NCBI RefSeq assembly: GCF_013283785.1
Contig: NZ_JABCPZ010000115.1
Span: 1-32,862, forward strand
DNA: 32,862 nucleotides
Reading direction: 5' to 3'
Source of the DNA: Nonomuraea antri
GTDB lineage: Bacteria > Actinomycetota > Actinomycetes > Streptosporangiales > Streptosporangiaceae
Below the pieces are notes generated by a model. The model had not been told where the DNA came from. It was given only the letters and a program-made list of their open reading frames with translations, and ran no database searches. The first letter of the stretch is position 1, and every line of letters begins with the position of its first letter. Positions 15,642-23,148 of the stretch are shown piece by piece. A program made the translations under genes and the position numbers.

Positions 15642-16954
15642 CGTACTGGTGCGAACAGGCCTGGCTGCCCGACGGCGTCGCCGACGGCGTGCTCGTCGAG
15701 ATCGAGGGCGACAGGATCGTCGGCGTCGGCCGGGGCGCGCCCGGCGGGGCGGAACGCCTGGCGGGGCTGACCATCCCCGGGCTGGCCAACGCGCACTCGC
15801 ACGCCTTCCACCGGGCCCTGCGCGGGCACACCCAGCGCGGCTCCGGCGACTTCTGGACCTGGCGCGAGCAGATGTACGAGGTCGCCACCCGGCTCGACCC
15901 CGACACCTACCTGGAGCTGGCCACCGCGGTCTACGCCGAGATGGCGCTGGCCGGCGTCACCTGCGTGGGCGAGTTCCACTACCTGCACCACGGCCAGGGC
16001 GGGCGGGCGTACGCCGACCCCAACGCCATGGGCCACGCGCTCGTCGCGGCGGCCCGCGCGGCCGGGCTGCGCATCGCCCTGCTCGACGCCTGCTACCTGT
16101 CCGGCGGCATCGGCAAGCCGCTCACCGGGCCGCAGCAGCGCTTCTCCGACGGCGGCTCGGCGCGCTGGGCCGAACGCGCCGAGGCGCTGGCCGCCGCTTA
16201 CGAGGGGCAGCCCGACGTGGAGATCGGCGCCGCTATCCACTCGGTGCGCGCGGTGCCGCCGGAGCAGATGCCCGCCGTGGCCGAGTTCTCGCACCGGCAC
16301 GCCGCGCCGCTGCACGCCCACGTCTCCGAGCAGCGTGCGGAGAACGCCGCCTGCGTCGAGATGTACGCCGCATCGCCGGTGCAGGTGCTGCACGAGCACG
16401 GCGCGCTCGGCCCGCGCTCGACCGCCGTGCACGCCACCCACCTGTCGGCCGCCGACATCGAGCTGCTCGGCCAGTCGGGCACCTACGTCTGCATGTGCCC
16501 GACCACCGAGCGCGACCTGGCCGACGGCATCGGCCCCGCCCGCACGCTGAACGACCGCGGCTCGGGCATCACGCTCGGCTCCGACAGCCACGCGGTGATC
16601 GACCTGTTCGAAGAGGCCCGCGCGGTCGAGCTGGACGAGCGGCTGGCCAGCGAGAAACGCGGCCACTGGACCGCCGCCGACCTGCTGACCGCCGCCACCG
16701 GCGCCGGGCACACCTCGCTCGGCTTCCCCGACGCCGGCCGCCTCACCCAGGGGGCCTGGGCCGACCTGGTCTCGGTGCGCATGGACACCGTGCGCACGGC
16801 GGGCGCGAGCGGGCTGGAGGCCGTGGTGTTCGCGGCCACGGCCGCCGACGTGCACTCGGTGATCTCCGGCGGACGCAGGATCGTCAGCGACGGACGGCAC
16901 GAACTGGGCGACATCGGATCCAGACTGGCCAAGGCGATAGGACAGGTGCGATGA
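15632..16954 (+). CDS. hutF: Formimidoylglutamate deiminase
   Basis: HutF hydrolyses N-formimidoyl-L-glutamate to N-formyl-L-glutamate and ammonia, which marks the five-step histidine route. The 440-residue protein is an amidohydrolase-superfamily member (cytosine deaminase-like, one metal). Metal-site residues are visible: His55 and His57 (NAHSHAFHR), His230 (LHAHVSEQ), the HATHLSAAD segment (267-275) and Asp318 (LGSDSHAVID). WREQMYE, QRFSDG and CPTTERDLADG are characteristic family stretches. It starts at GTG 15632 with GGAGG at 15623-15627, overlapping the end of the M20 gene by 10 bp. Its TGA shares ATGA with the hutI start, so all three genes are translationally coupled. Length and motifs are complete. 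Confidence 0.96.
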   Translation: MSLTYWCEQAWLPDGVADGVLVEIEGDRIVGVGRGAPGGAERLAGLTIPGLANAHSHAFHRALRGHTQRGSGDFWTWREQMYEVATRLDPDTYLELATAVYAEMALAGVTCVGEFHYLHHGQGGRAYADPNAMGHALVAAARAAGLRIALLDACYLSGGIGKPLTGPQQRFSDGGSARWAERAEALAAAYEGQPDVEIGAAIHSVRAVPPEQMPAVAEFSHRHAAPLHAHVSEQRAENAACVEMYAASPVQVLHEHGALGPRSTAVHATHLSAADIELLGQSGTYVCMCPTTERDLADGIGPARTLNDRGSGITLGSDSHAVIDLFEEARAVELDERLASEKRGHWTAADLLTAATGAGHTSLGFPDAGRLTQGAWADLVSVRMDTVRTAGASGLEAVVFAATAADVHSVISGGRRIVSDGRHELGDIGSRLAKAIGQVR

Positions 16955-18099
16955 GCACGACCCTGATCGACGGAATCGGACTCCTCTACACCGGCGACCC
17001 GGACCGGGAGGAGATACCCGACGCCGCGCTGGTCATCGAGAACGACCGGGTCGCCTGGGTCGGCCCGGCGGCGCGGGCGCCCGACGCCGACGCCCGCGTG
17101 GACGCCGCCGGCCGGGGTGTGATCCCCGGATTCGTCGACAGCCACGCGCACCTGGTCTTCGCCGGCGACCGCACGGCCGAGTTCCAGGCCCGCATGTCGG
17201 GCGAGTCGTACACCGGCGGCGGCATCAGGACCACGGTCGCCGCCACCCGCGAGGCCAGTGACGCCGAGCTGGCCACGCACGCGCTCGCCCTGGTCGAGGA
17301 GATGCTCAGGCAGGGCACCACCACGGTCGAGATCAAGAGCGGCTACGGGCTGTCCGTCGCCGACGAGCGGCGCGCGCTGGAGATCGCCACCGGGCTGACC
17401 GACGAGACCACGTTCCTCGGCGCGCACGTGGTGCCCGCCGGCGTCGACGCCGACGACTACGTGCGGCTGGTGAGCGGCGAGATGCTCGACGCCTGCGCAC
17501 CCTACGCCAAGTGGGTGGACGTCTTCTGCGAGCGCGGCGCCTTCGACGGCGACCAGACCAGGCACATCCTGGCGGCCGGCATGAAGGCAGGGCTGCAGGC
17601 CCGGGTGCACGCCAACCAGCTGACCGAGGGGCCTGGCGTGCGCATCGCCTGCGAGCTCGGCGCCGCATCGGCCGACCACTGCACCCACCTGACCCCGGGC
17701 GACGTCGAGGCGCTGGCCTCGTCCGACACGGTGGCGACGCTGCTGCCCGGGGCGGAGTTCTCCACCCGCTCGCCGTACCCGGACGCCAGGCGGCTGATCG
17801 ACGCCGGGGCCACCGTGGCGCTGGCCACGGACTGCAATCCGGGGTCGTCGTTCACCTCGTCCATGCCGTTCTGCGTGGCGCTGGCCGTGCGCGAGATGCG
17901 CATGACGCCGCTGGAGGCGATCAGGGCGGCGACGTACGGCGGGGCACGCGCGCTGCGCCGTACGGACGTAGGCTGGATACGTCCCGGAGCACGGGCGGAC
18001 CTGGTCGTGCTCGACGCCCCCTCCTACGTTCACCTCGCCTACCGTCCCGGTGTACCCCTGATTCACCAGGTGTTTCAGGGCGGTCTCCTCCTTGAGTAG
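16951..18099 (+). CDS. hutI: Imidazolonepropionase
   Basis: HutI opens the imidazolone ring of 4-imidazolone-5-propionate to give N-formimidoyl-L-glutamate. It acts between HutU and HutF. The 382-residue amidohydrolase shows the metal pair His65/His67 (DSHAHLVFAG), the substrate-binding stretches RMSGESYTGGGI (81-92) and EIKSGYGL (127-134), metal His220 (VHANQL), His243 (ADHCTHL) and Asp294 (TDCNPGSS). It begins at ATG 16951, overlapping the hutF stop by 4 bp. Nothing is truncated. It is the last gene of the operon, and no clear hairpin follows, so some read-through toward the sigma factor gene is possible. Confidence 0.97.
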   Translation: MSTTLIDGIGLLYTGDPDREEIPDAALVIENDRVAWVGPAARAPDADARVDAAGRGVIPGFVDSHAHLVFAGDRTAEFQARMSGESYTGGGIRTTVAATREASDAELATHALALVEEMLRQGTTTVEIKSGYGLSVADERRALEIATGLTDETTFLGAHVVPAGVDADDYVRLVSGEMLDACAPYAKWVDVFCERGAFDGDQTRHILAAGMKAGLQARVHANQLTEGPGVRIACELGAASADHCTHLTPGDVEALASSDTVATLLPGAEFSTRSPYPDARRLIDAGATVALATDCNPGSSFTSSMPFCVALAVREMRMTPLEAIRAATYGGARALRRTDVGWIRPGARADLVVLDAPSYVHLAYRPGVPLIHQVFQGGLLLE

Positions 18100-18134
18100 G
18101 ACATCCAGAACCCTCCCTCTGGCGTAGCTGTTTA

Positions 18135-18161
18135 GGGAATCTTTGCCTGTGGCCGGACGTT
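18135..18161 (+). promoter_or_regulatory. SigR-type (thiol-stress) promoter upstream of the sigma factor gene
   Basis: GGGAAT (18135-18140), 18 bases, GTT (18159-18161) matches the Streptomyces SigR consensus GGGAAT-N18-GTT at every defined position. The expected start site, near 18168-18171, leaves a leader of about 33 bases before ATG 18203. hrdD and hrdB are reported SigR targets in Streptomyces, so the position is biologically sensible. The short consensus could arise by chance, hence moderate confidence. Confidence 0.6.
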
Positions 18162-18202
18162 GGCCGGGTATAGAACGCAGCTGCGGAACGAGGTGCCTGG
18201 GG

Positions 18203-19144
18203 ATGGCAAGGCCTACGGGGAGTCGCACGCAGGAGCAGCACGTCGCTGATCGCGATCTGCTGGGGACGTACCTGGCGGAGATCGGCAGGGTCCCGCTGCT
18301 CACGGCGGAGGAAGAGGTGGAGCTCGCCAAGCGGATCGAGGCGGGCCTCTTCGCCGAGCAGCTGCTCGACAGCGGCGGCTCGGAGCCACGGATCGGGGAC
18401 GTGGCGGACGAGGAGCTGGAGCGCCTGGCGATCTCCGGCCAGCGGGCGAAAGACGAGTTCATCCAGGCGAACCTGCGCCTGGTGGTGGCGGTGGCCAGGA
18501 AATACTCCGGCCGGGGGATGCCGCTGATCGACCTGGTCCAGGAAGGCAACCTGGGCCTGGTGCGCGCGGTGGAGAAGTTCGACTACAAGCGTGGGTACAA
18601 GTTCTCGACGTACGCGACGTGGTGGATCAGGCAGTCCGTGGGGCGCGCCATCCACGAGCAGGCCCGCCCGGTGCGGCTGCCCACGCACGCCGGGGAGCAG
18701 ATGACCCGGCTGATGCGGGTGCGGCGCGACATGCTCGCCGAGTTCGACGTGGAGCCCACCGACGACGACCTGGCCGGCATTCTCGACCTGCCCATCGAGC
18801 GGGTGCGCGAGCTGCGGCGCTGGGCGTCCGACCCGGTGTCACTGCAGCTCGGCGTGGGCGACGAGGACGAAACGGAACTCGGCGACATGATCGCCGACGA
18901 GACCTGGGCCGACCCCGAGCAGCAGGCCATCGAGATCCTGGAGCGCGAGCGGCTCGACCAGTGGCTGACCGACCTGGAAGGCGACACCAGCGAGATGCTG
19001 CGCTGGCGCTACGGGCTGGTCGACGGGCGCGAGCACACGCTCACGGAGGTGGGGGAGCGCTACGGGATCGGCCGCGACCGGGCCCGGCGCATCGAGCGCG
19101 ACGCGCTGGCCCGCCTGCGCAAGATGGCCACCGCCGCCGCCTGA
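18203..19144 (+). CDS. RNA polymerase sigma factor, sigma-70 group 2 (HrdD/SigB-like)
   Basis: This 313-residue sigma factor lacks the long region 1.1 of the housekeeping sigma. It contains region 1.2 (about 20-50, TYLAEIGRVPLLTAEEEVEL) and region 2 (about 85-155), including KFDYKRGYKFSTYATWWIRQ for -10 recognition and melting. Region 3 spans about 156-235, and region 4 about 245-307 with the helix-turn-helix TLTEVGERYGIGRDRARRIE. Region 2.4 is almost identical to that of essential sigmas, so it should read ordinary -10 boxes; region 4 diverges (GIGRDRARRIERDAL). ATG 18203 follows GAGG (18190-18193), and the in-frame frame before it overlaps the promoter. A SigR-like promoter precedes it, suggesting induction by thiol-oxidative stress. 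The exact orthologue (HrdD, HrdA or SigB) cannot be fixed from this window. Confidence 0.94.
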   Translation: MARPTGSRTQEQHVADRDLLGTYLAEIGRVPLLTAEEEVELAKRIEAGLFAEQLLDSGGSEPRIGDVADEELERLAISGQRAKDEFIQANLRLVVAVARKYSGRGMPLIDLVQEGNLGLVRAVEKFDYKRGYKFSTYATWWIRQSVGRAIHEQARPVRLPTHAGEQMTRLMRVRRDMLAEFDVEPTDDDLAGILDLPIERVRELRRWASDPVSLQLGVGDEDETELGDMIADETWADPEQQAIEILERERLDQWLTDLEGDTSEMLRWRYGLVDGREHTLTEVGERYGIGRDRARRIERDALARLRKMATAAA

Positions 19145-19166
19145 CCTCCCGGTCTTAGCGCGCCCG

Positions 19167-19205
19167 CCTGAGCCCCCGGCGCCCCTCATGAGCCGGGGGC
19201 TCAGG
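19167..19205. terminator. Bidirectional hairpin terminator between sigma factor and tetR
   Basis: A perfect 14-bp inverted repeat, CCTGAGCCCCCGGC (19167-19180) and GCCGGGGGCTCAGG (19192-19205), has an 11-base loop. It follows the sigma factor stop by 22 bp and includes the stop codon of the convergent tetR gene, so it can serve both. Confidence 0.85.
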
Positions 19206-19770
19206 GGGTGTGCAGGAGGCGGCGCAGGAACTCCTCGACGGCCGACTCCGCGGTCTCCTGGTCGCCGCCCATGGCCACCAGGAGCACGCTCTCGTTGATG
19301 GCCGCCAGCAGCATGTGCGCGTGCAGGTCCACGTACGCCGCCGGCACCGCCCCCGTGGCCGCCAGCGCGGCCTTGAGCATGCCGAACGCGTGCCGTTCCT
19401 CCATGGCCCGCCACCGCTCCCACCCCAGCACCGCCGGCGCGTCGATCAGCACGATCCGCCGGACGACCGGGTCGCGGGCGAGCCGGATCCAGGCCAGCGT
19501 GCCCGCGCGCAGCGCCTCGGCCGGGTCGGCGATGCCGCGCACCGCCTGCCGGATCTTGCCGCCGACCGCCGATTCCGTGGCTTCGAGCACGGCTTCGAAC
19601 AGGGCGTCCTTGCCGGCGTAGTGGTGGTAGAGCGCGCCCCGGCTCAGGCCCGACTCCTGCAGGACGGTCTCGATCGAGGTGCCGTCGTAGCCGTGTTCGG
19701 CGAACAGGCGCGTGGCGATGGTGAGGACCTTGTCGCGGGTGGCCGCGCCGCGTTCGGCCTTGAGGTTCAT
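19201..19770 (-). CDS. TetR family transcriptional regulator
   Basis: This is a 189-residue one-component repressor. The N-terminal HTH (about 10-57) reads DKVLTIATRLFAEHGYDGTS, then IETVLQESGLSRGALYHHYAGKDALF, a textbook TetR DNA-binding domain. The C-terminal helical ligand domain (about 60-189) shows no strong match that I recognise. The start is ATG 19770; GTG 19779 in frame would add three residues, and neither has a ribosome site, so the mRNA may be leaderless. It is divergent from the alpha/beta-hydrolase gene at 19855, and two related palindromes lie between them. It probably represses both itself and the hydrolase. Confidence 0.93.
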   Translation of the reverse strand: MNLKAERGAATRDKVLTIATRLFAEHGYDGTSIETVLQESGLSRGALYHHYAGKDALFEAVLEATESAVGGKIRQAVRGIADPAEALRAGTLAWIRLARDPVVRRIVLIDAPAVLGWERWRAMEERHAFGMLKAALAATGAVPAAYVDLHAHMLLAAINESVLLVAMGGDQETAESAVEEFLRRLLHTP

Positions 19771-19788
19771 GGGTTCCACTGTAGACAG

Positions 19789-19830
19789 ACCGACCGTCAG
19801 TCGGTAATTTCATAGACCGACAGTCGGTCT
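19789..19830. promoter_or_regulatory. Two palindromic TetR operators in the tetR-hydrolase gap
   Basis: Site 1 is ACCGAC-CGTCA-GTCGGT (19789-19805). Site 2 is AGACCGACAGTCGGTCT (19814-19830), a perfect 8-bp inverted repeat around a central A. Both share the core ACCGAC...GTCGGT and start 25 bp apart. They fill most of the divergent gap and would cover both promoters. Confidence 0.8.
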
Positions 19831-19854
19831 GTAATCGTCGAAGGAGGAACACCA

Positions 19855-20658
19855 ATGGACGGCATCTCCTACGTGGACGAGGGCCGCGGCCCGGTCGCGC
19901 TGTTCGTGCACGGCGCGGCCACCAGCTCGTACCTGTGGCGCAACGTGATCGCCGAGCTGCGCGGCGAGCGCCGGTGCGTGGCGATCGACCTGCCGGCGCA
20001 CGGCGGGAGCGCGCCGCGCGACGACATGTCCCTGACCGCGCTCGCCGAGGTGGTCGAGGAGGTGTGCGCCGGGCTCGGCCTGGACCGGGTGGACCTGGTC
20101 GCCAACGACACCGGCGGCGCGATCGCCCAGCTGTTCGCCGTACGCCACCCCGAGCGGCTGCGCACGCTCACGCTCACCAACTGCGAGGTGCACACCAACG
20201 CGCCGCCCGAGGCGTTCAAGCCGGTCGTCGAGCAGGCCGCCAGGGGCGAGCTGGCCCCGCTGCTGGCCGCCATGCTGGACGACCCGCAGAGCCTGGCCGC
20301 CGTCGCGTTCGGCCCGTTCTACCAGCGCATCGACGACCCGGTGGCGCTGGTGGACAACTACCTGCGGCCCGTTCTCACCAAGCCTGGCGGCGGTCAGGCG
20401 TTCGAGCGCATGCTGGCCGGGATCGACGCCAAGGATCTGGTCGCGATCGAGCCGCTGCTCACCGTGCTGCCCGTCCCCGCGCTGGTGGTCTGGGGGACGG
20501 ACGACGGCTTCTTCGACCTCTCCTGGGCCCGCTGGCTGCGTGACACGCTGCCCGGCGTGCGGGAGATCGTGGAGATCGACGGCGGCCGGCTGTTCTTCCC
20601 CGACGAGCGGGCCGGCGAGCTGGTCCCGCACCTGCGCCGGTTCTGGGCCGCCGGTTAG
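19855..20658 (+). CDS. Alpha/beta-fold hydrolase with Asp nucleophile motif
   Basis: This 267-residue soluble hydrolase is related to the haloalkane dehalogenase/epoxide hydrolase branch. It starts at ATG 19855 with a strong AAGGAGG site (19841-19847). The oxyanion-side motif is FVHGAATSSYLW (17-28). The nucleophile elbow VANDTGGA (82-89) puts Asp85 where esterases have Ser. An acid candidate is Asp216/217 (WGTDDGFF). The segment that normally carries the catalytic His near the C-terminus reads DGGRLFFPDE, with Arg245 where His is expected. No other His lies nearby except His259 (VPHLRRF). The chemistry is therefore uncertain: it could have lost hydrolysis, use another base, or be a binding protein. 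It is divergent from tetR and probably controlled by it. Confidence 0.88.
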   Translation: MDGISYVDEGRGPVALFVHGAATSSYLWRNVIAELRGERRCVAIDLPAHGGSAPRDDMSLTALAEVVEEVCAGLGLDRVDLVANDTGGAIAQLFAVRHPERLRTLTLTNCEVHTNAPPEAFKPVVEQAARGELAPLLAAMLDDPQSLAAVAFGPFYQRIDDPVALVDNYLRPVLTKPGGGQAFERMLAGIDAKDLVAIEPLLTVLPVPALVVWGTDDGFFDLSWARWLRDTLPGVREIVEIDGGRLFFPDERAGELVPHLRRFWAAG

Positions 20659-20669
20659 GCCGAAACGCC

Positions 20670-21596
20670 TCAGGCCAGCGGCGCGAGGTACTTCTCGAGG
20701 TCGTCCAGGATCTTGCCGGCCGCGGTGACGCCGATGCCCAGCATCCAGATCTCGTCGTCCACGTTGTGCACGTTGCCCGACTTGACGGCGTTCAGGTTCT
20801 TCCACAGCGGCCCGGCCGTCACCTCGGCCTGCGACTTGGCCGCGGCCTCGCCGTAGGCGCTGTAGAAGACCGCGTCACCGTCGGCCTGGCCGATGTTCTC
20901 CTGGCTGAGCTTGCCGAAACGCTTGTCCGGCTGGCTCGCGAGCTGCTGAACCTCGGGCCGCGGGATGCCCGCGTCGCCGCCGACCACGATGCCGCTGAAG
21001 GACTCGGGCCCGTACATGCGGATCTCGGTCGGCATGAAGCGGACGATGCTCACCTTCAGCTTCGCGAACTTCGACCCCACGCCCTCGGCCCTGGTCTCGT
21101 AGTCCGACAGCAGCTTGGTGGCCTGGTCCTTCTTGCCCAGCGCGTCGGCGTCGAGCAGGAAGTTCTCCTTCCACGTGATGCCGACCTTCTCCGTGAAGAC
21201 GGTCGGCGCGATCTTGCTGAGCTTGTCGTAGAAGGCGGCCTGGCGGAACTTCGAGCCGAGGATGAGGTCGGGCTTGAGGGCCATGATGGCCTCGATGTTC
21301 GGCTGCTGCAGGGTGCCGACGGCCTTGGTGTTCGACAGCGCGGAGCCGAGGTACTTCGGCCACGCCTGGCTCTCGCCGGCCTGCGCGGCGCCGATCGGCG
21401 ACAGGCCGAGCGTCACGAGGGTGTCCAGCTTGTCGGTGTCGAGCACGACCACCCGCTGGGGGGTCATGGGCACCTTCGTCTCGCCCATGGCGTGCTTGAT
21501 CGTCCTGGTCGGGCCGGACTCACCGGCGGACGTGGCGGTGCCGCAGGCGGTGAGGGCGAGGAGGGGGAGCATGGCGGCGGCCAGGCGGAGACGCAT
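20670..21596 (-). CDS. Iron-siderophore ABC transporter substrate-binding lipoprotein
   Basis: This 308-residue extracytoplasmic binding protein belongs to the FepB/FecB-like (Fe3+-siderophore) family. The lipobox LTAC (15-18) predicts cleavage and lipid attachment at Cys18. The mature protein has two lobes joined by a long helix. It contains PQRVVVLDTDKLDTLVTLGL (46-65), QQPNIEAIMALKPDLILGSK and SIVRFMPTEIRMYGPESF, typical of periplasmic_binding_2 folds. It starts at ATG 21596 with AAGGAA upstream. An iron box lies 19-37 bp before the start, so it should be repressed by an IdeR/DmdR-type regulator when iron is plentiful. No permease or ATPase gene is adjacent, so it is an orphan binding protein that must borrow a transporter encoded elsewhere. 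Confidence 0.94.
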   Translation of the reverse strand: MRLRLAAAMLPLLALTACGTATSAGESGPTRTIKHAMGETKVPMTPQRVVVLDTDKLDTLVTLGLSPIGAAQAGESQAWPKYLGSALSNTKAVGTLQQPNIEAIMALKPDLILGSKFRQAAFYDKLSKIAPTVFTEKVGITWKENFLLDADALGKKDQATKLLSDYETRAEGVGSKFAKLKVSIVRFMPTEIRMYGPESFSGIVVGGDAGIPRPEVQQLASQPDKRFGKLSQENIGQADGDAVFYSAYGEAAAKSQAEVTAGPLWKNLNAVKSGNVHNVDDEIWMLGIGVTAAGKILDDLEKYLAPLA

Positions 21597-21614
21597 GAGT
21601 CATTCCTTGATCAG

Positions 21615-21633
21615 TTAGGTAAGGCAAGCCTAA
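21615..21633 (-). promoter_or_regulatory. Iron box (IdeR/DmdR-type operator)
   Basis: TTAGGTAAGGCAAGCCTAA matches the 19-bp actinobacterial iron-box consensus TTAGGTTAGGCTAACCTAA at 16 of 19 positions, with intact TTAGG/CCTAA ends. It lies just upstream of the siderophore-binding lipoprotein gene, where a metal-bound IdeR/DmdR dimer would block transcription. Confidence 0.88.
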
Positions 21634-21683
21634 GTCTAGCTTGCGGGCTCACCAGGCCCCTTTGCGAGGGCCGAATCAGCGGT

Positions 21684-21763
21684 GTGAGACGCCCGAAACG
21701 TACTAGAAACACCCGTACGGCGAGATTCACCGGTGCGAAACACGCCTGGTCGAGCCACGAAAC
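21684..21763 (+). promoter_or_regulatory. Putative GlnR binding region upstream of amt
   Basis: GlnR sites in actinobacteria are 5-bp half-sites at 11-bp steps (gTnAC-n6-GaAAC, repeated). Here GTGAG (21684), GAAAC (21695) and GAAAC (21706) are at 11-bp steps. A second group, TTCAC (21726), GAAAC (21737) and GAAAC (21759), has steps of 11 and 22. The region ends 50 bp before the amt start. In Streptomyces the amtB-glnK-glnD operon is a GlnR target, which supports the call; half-site a is imperfect. Confidence 0.6.
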
Positions 21764-21813
21764 GGGGGGAGAACACGCTGTGGCCACACGTCACATGTAA
21801 GGAGGGTCGCGTC

Positions 21814-23148
21814 GTGAAGATCGATAGCGGCACGACAGCCTGGATGTTGGCGGCCACCGCGTTGGTGCTGCTGATGACTCCGGGCCTCGCGTTCTTCTAC
21901 GGGGGCATGACCAGGGCCAAGAGCGTCCTGAACATGATGATGATGTCGTTCGCGGCCATCATCACCGTCACCGTCGCCTGGGTGCTCTTCGGCCACTCCC
22001 TGGCCTTCACCGACAACGGCAGCTCGCTGCTCAACAACTTCGTCGGCGGCTTCGACGCGCTCGGGCTGCAGAGCCTCGTGGACACGGCCACCAAGGACGA
22101 CGGCACCGGCATGCCGAGCCTGGTCTTCTCCGCCTTCCAGTTGACGTTCGCCATCATCACGGTGGCGCTGATCAGCGGCGCGATCGCGGACCGGGCGAAG
22201 TTCGGCGCCTGGGTGCTGTTCAGCGTCATCTGGGCGACGATCGTCTACTTCCCCGTCGCCCACTGGGTGTGGGGCACCGGCTGGCTGAACGCACTCGGCA
22301 TCGAGGACTTCGCCGGCGGCACGGTCGTCCACATCAACGCCGGCGCCGCCGCCCTCGCCCTGGCCCTGGTCCTGGGCAAGCGCCAGGGCTGGCGCAAGGA
22401 GCCGATGCGCCCGCACAACCTCACGCTCGTCCTGCTCGGCACCGGACTGCTGTGGTTCGGCTGGTTCGGCTTCAACGCCGGCTCCGAGCTCGCCGTGGAC
22501 GGCACCGCCGGCCTGGCGTTCATGAACACCCAGATCGCCACCGCCGTCGCGGCCGGCGCCTGGCTCGTCGTCGAGAAGATTCGCGACGGGCACGCCACCA
22601 GCCTCGGCGTGGCCTCCGGCGCGGTGGCCGGCCTGGTCGCCATCACGCCCGCCTGCGGCTTCGTCGACCCGTGGGCCGCCATGGTCATCGGCCTGCTGGC
22701 CGGTGCGATCTGCGCCTACGCGGTCGGGCTGAAGTACCGGCTCGGCTTCGACGACTCGCTCGACGTGGTCGGCGTGCACCTGGTCGGCGGCATCGTCGGC
22801 GCGGTCTCGCTCGGCTTCCTGGCCGCCTACCCCTTCCTGGAGCAGCAGAACGAGGGCCTGTTCTACGGGGGCGGGCTCACCCAGCTCGGCCTGCAGGTGC
22901 TCGGCCCGGTCGCGGTCGGTGGCTACTCCTTCGTCGTCACCTGGGTGGTCGGGAAGATCATCGACAGGACGATGGGCTTCCGGATCTCCGCCGAGGACGA
23001 GCAGACCGGCATCGACGTCACCACGCACGCCGAGACCGGGTACGACCTGGGCACGATCTACTCCTCCGGAGTCAGCTCGCCGAACGGTCCGCTGACCCCC
23101 GCCACGAAGCCGGCCACCAAACCGGCCACGAAGAAGGTGGACGCATGA
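21814..23148 (+). CDS. amt: Ammonium transporter
   Basis: Amt moves ammonium across the cytoplasmic membrane as a trimer and is gated by PII. The 444-residue protein has about eleven membrane spans. It shows AFFYGGMTRAKSVLN (26-40), the external ligand site near Trp151 (PVAHWVWGTGWL), the twin pore histidines His173 (VVHINAG) and His322 (VGVHLVGG), and the signature HNLTLVLLGTGLLWFGWFGFNAGS (201-224) in two parts. It starts at GTG 21814, with AAGGAGGG at 21799-21806. The C-terminal tail ends with three ATK-P type repeats and several Lys residues. The stop overlaps the start of the PII gene by 4 bp. GlnR-like repeats precede it. Confidence 0.97.
   Translation: MKIDSGTTAWMLAATALVLLMTPGLAFFYGGMTRAKSVLNMMMMSFAAIITVTVAWVLFGHSLAFTDNGSSLLNNFVGGFDALGLQSLVDTATKDDGTGMPSLVFSAFQLTFAIITVALISGAIADRAKFGAWVLFSVIWATIVYFPVAHWVWGTGWLNALGIEDFAGGTVVHINAGAAALALALVLGKRQGWRKEPMRPHNLTLVLLGTGLLWFGWFGFNAGSELAVDGTAGLAFMNTQIATAVAAGAWLVVEKIRDGHATSLGVASGAVAGLVAITPACGFVDPWAAMVIGLLAGAICAYAVGLKYRLGFDDSLDVVGVHLVGGIVGAVSLGFLAAYPFLEQQNEGLFYGGGLTQLGLQVLGPVAVGGYSFVVTWVVGKIIDRTMGFRISAEDEQTGIDVTTHAETGYDLGTIYSSGVSSPNGPLTPATKPATKPATKKVDA

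Noticed and set aside
15547..16950. A second long frame overlapping hutF and running into hutI
   Set aside because: Only the part after 16951 (hutI) has homology; the upstream part is an Arg-rich shadow of hutF.
18143..18174. TTGCCT / TATAGA as a housekeeping promoter for the sigma factor gene
   Set aside because: The spacer is 20 bp, too long; the overlapping GGGAAT-N18-GTT fits better, although the -10-like TATAGA could still be used weakly.
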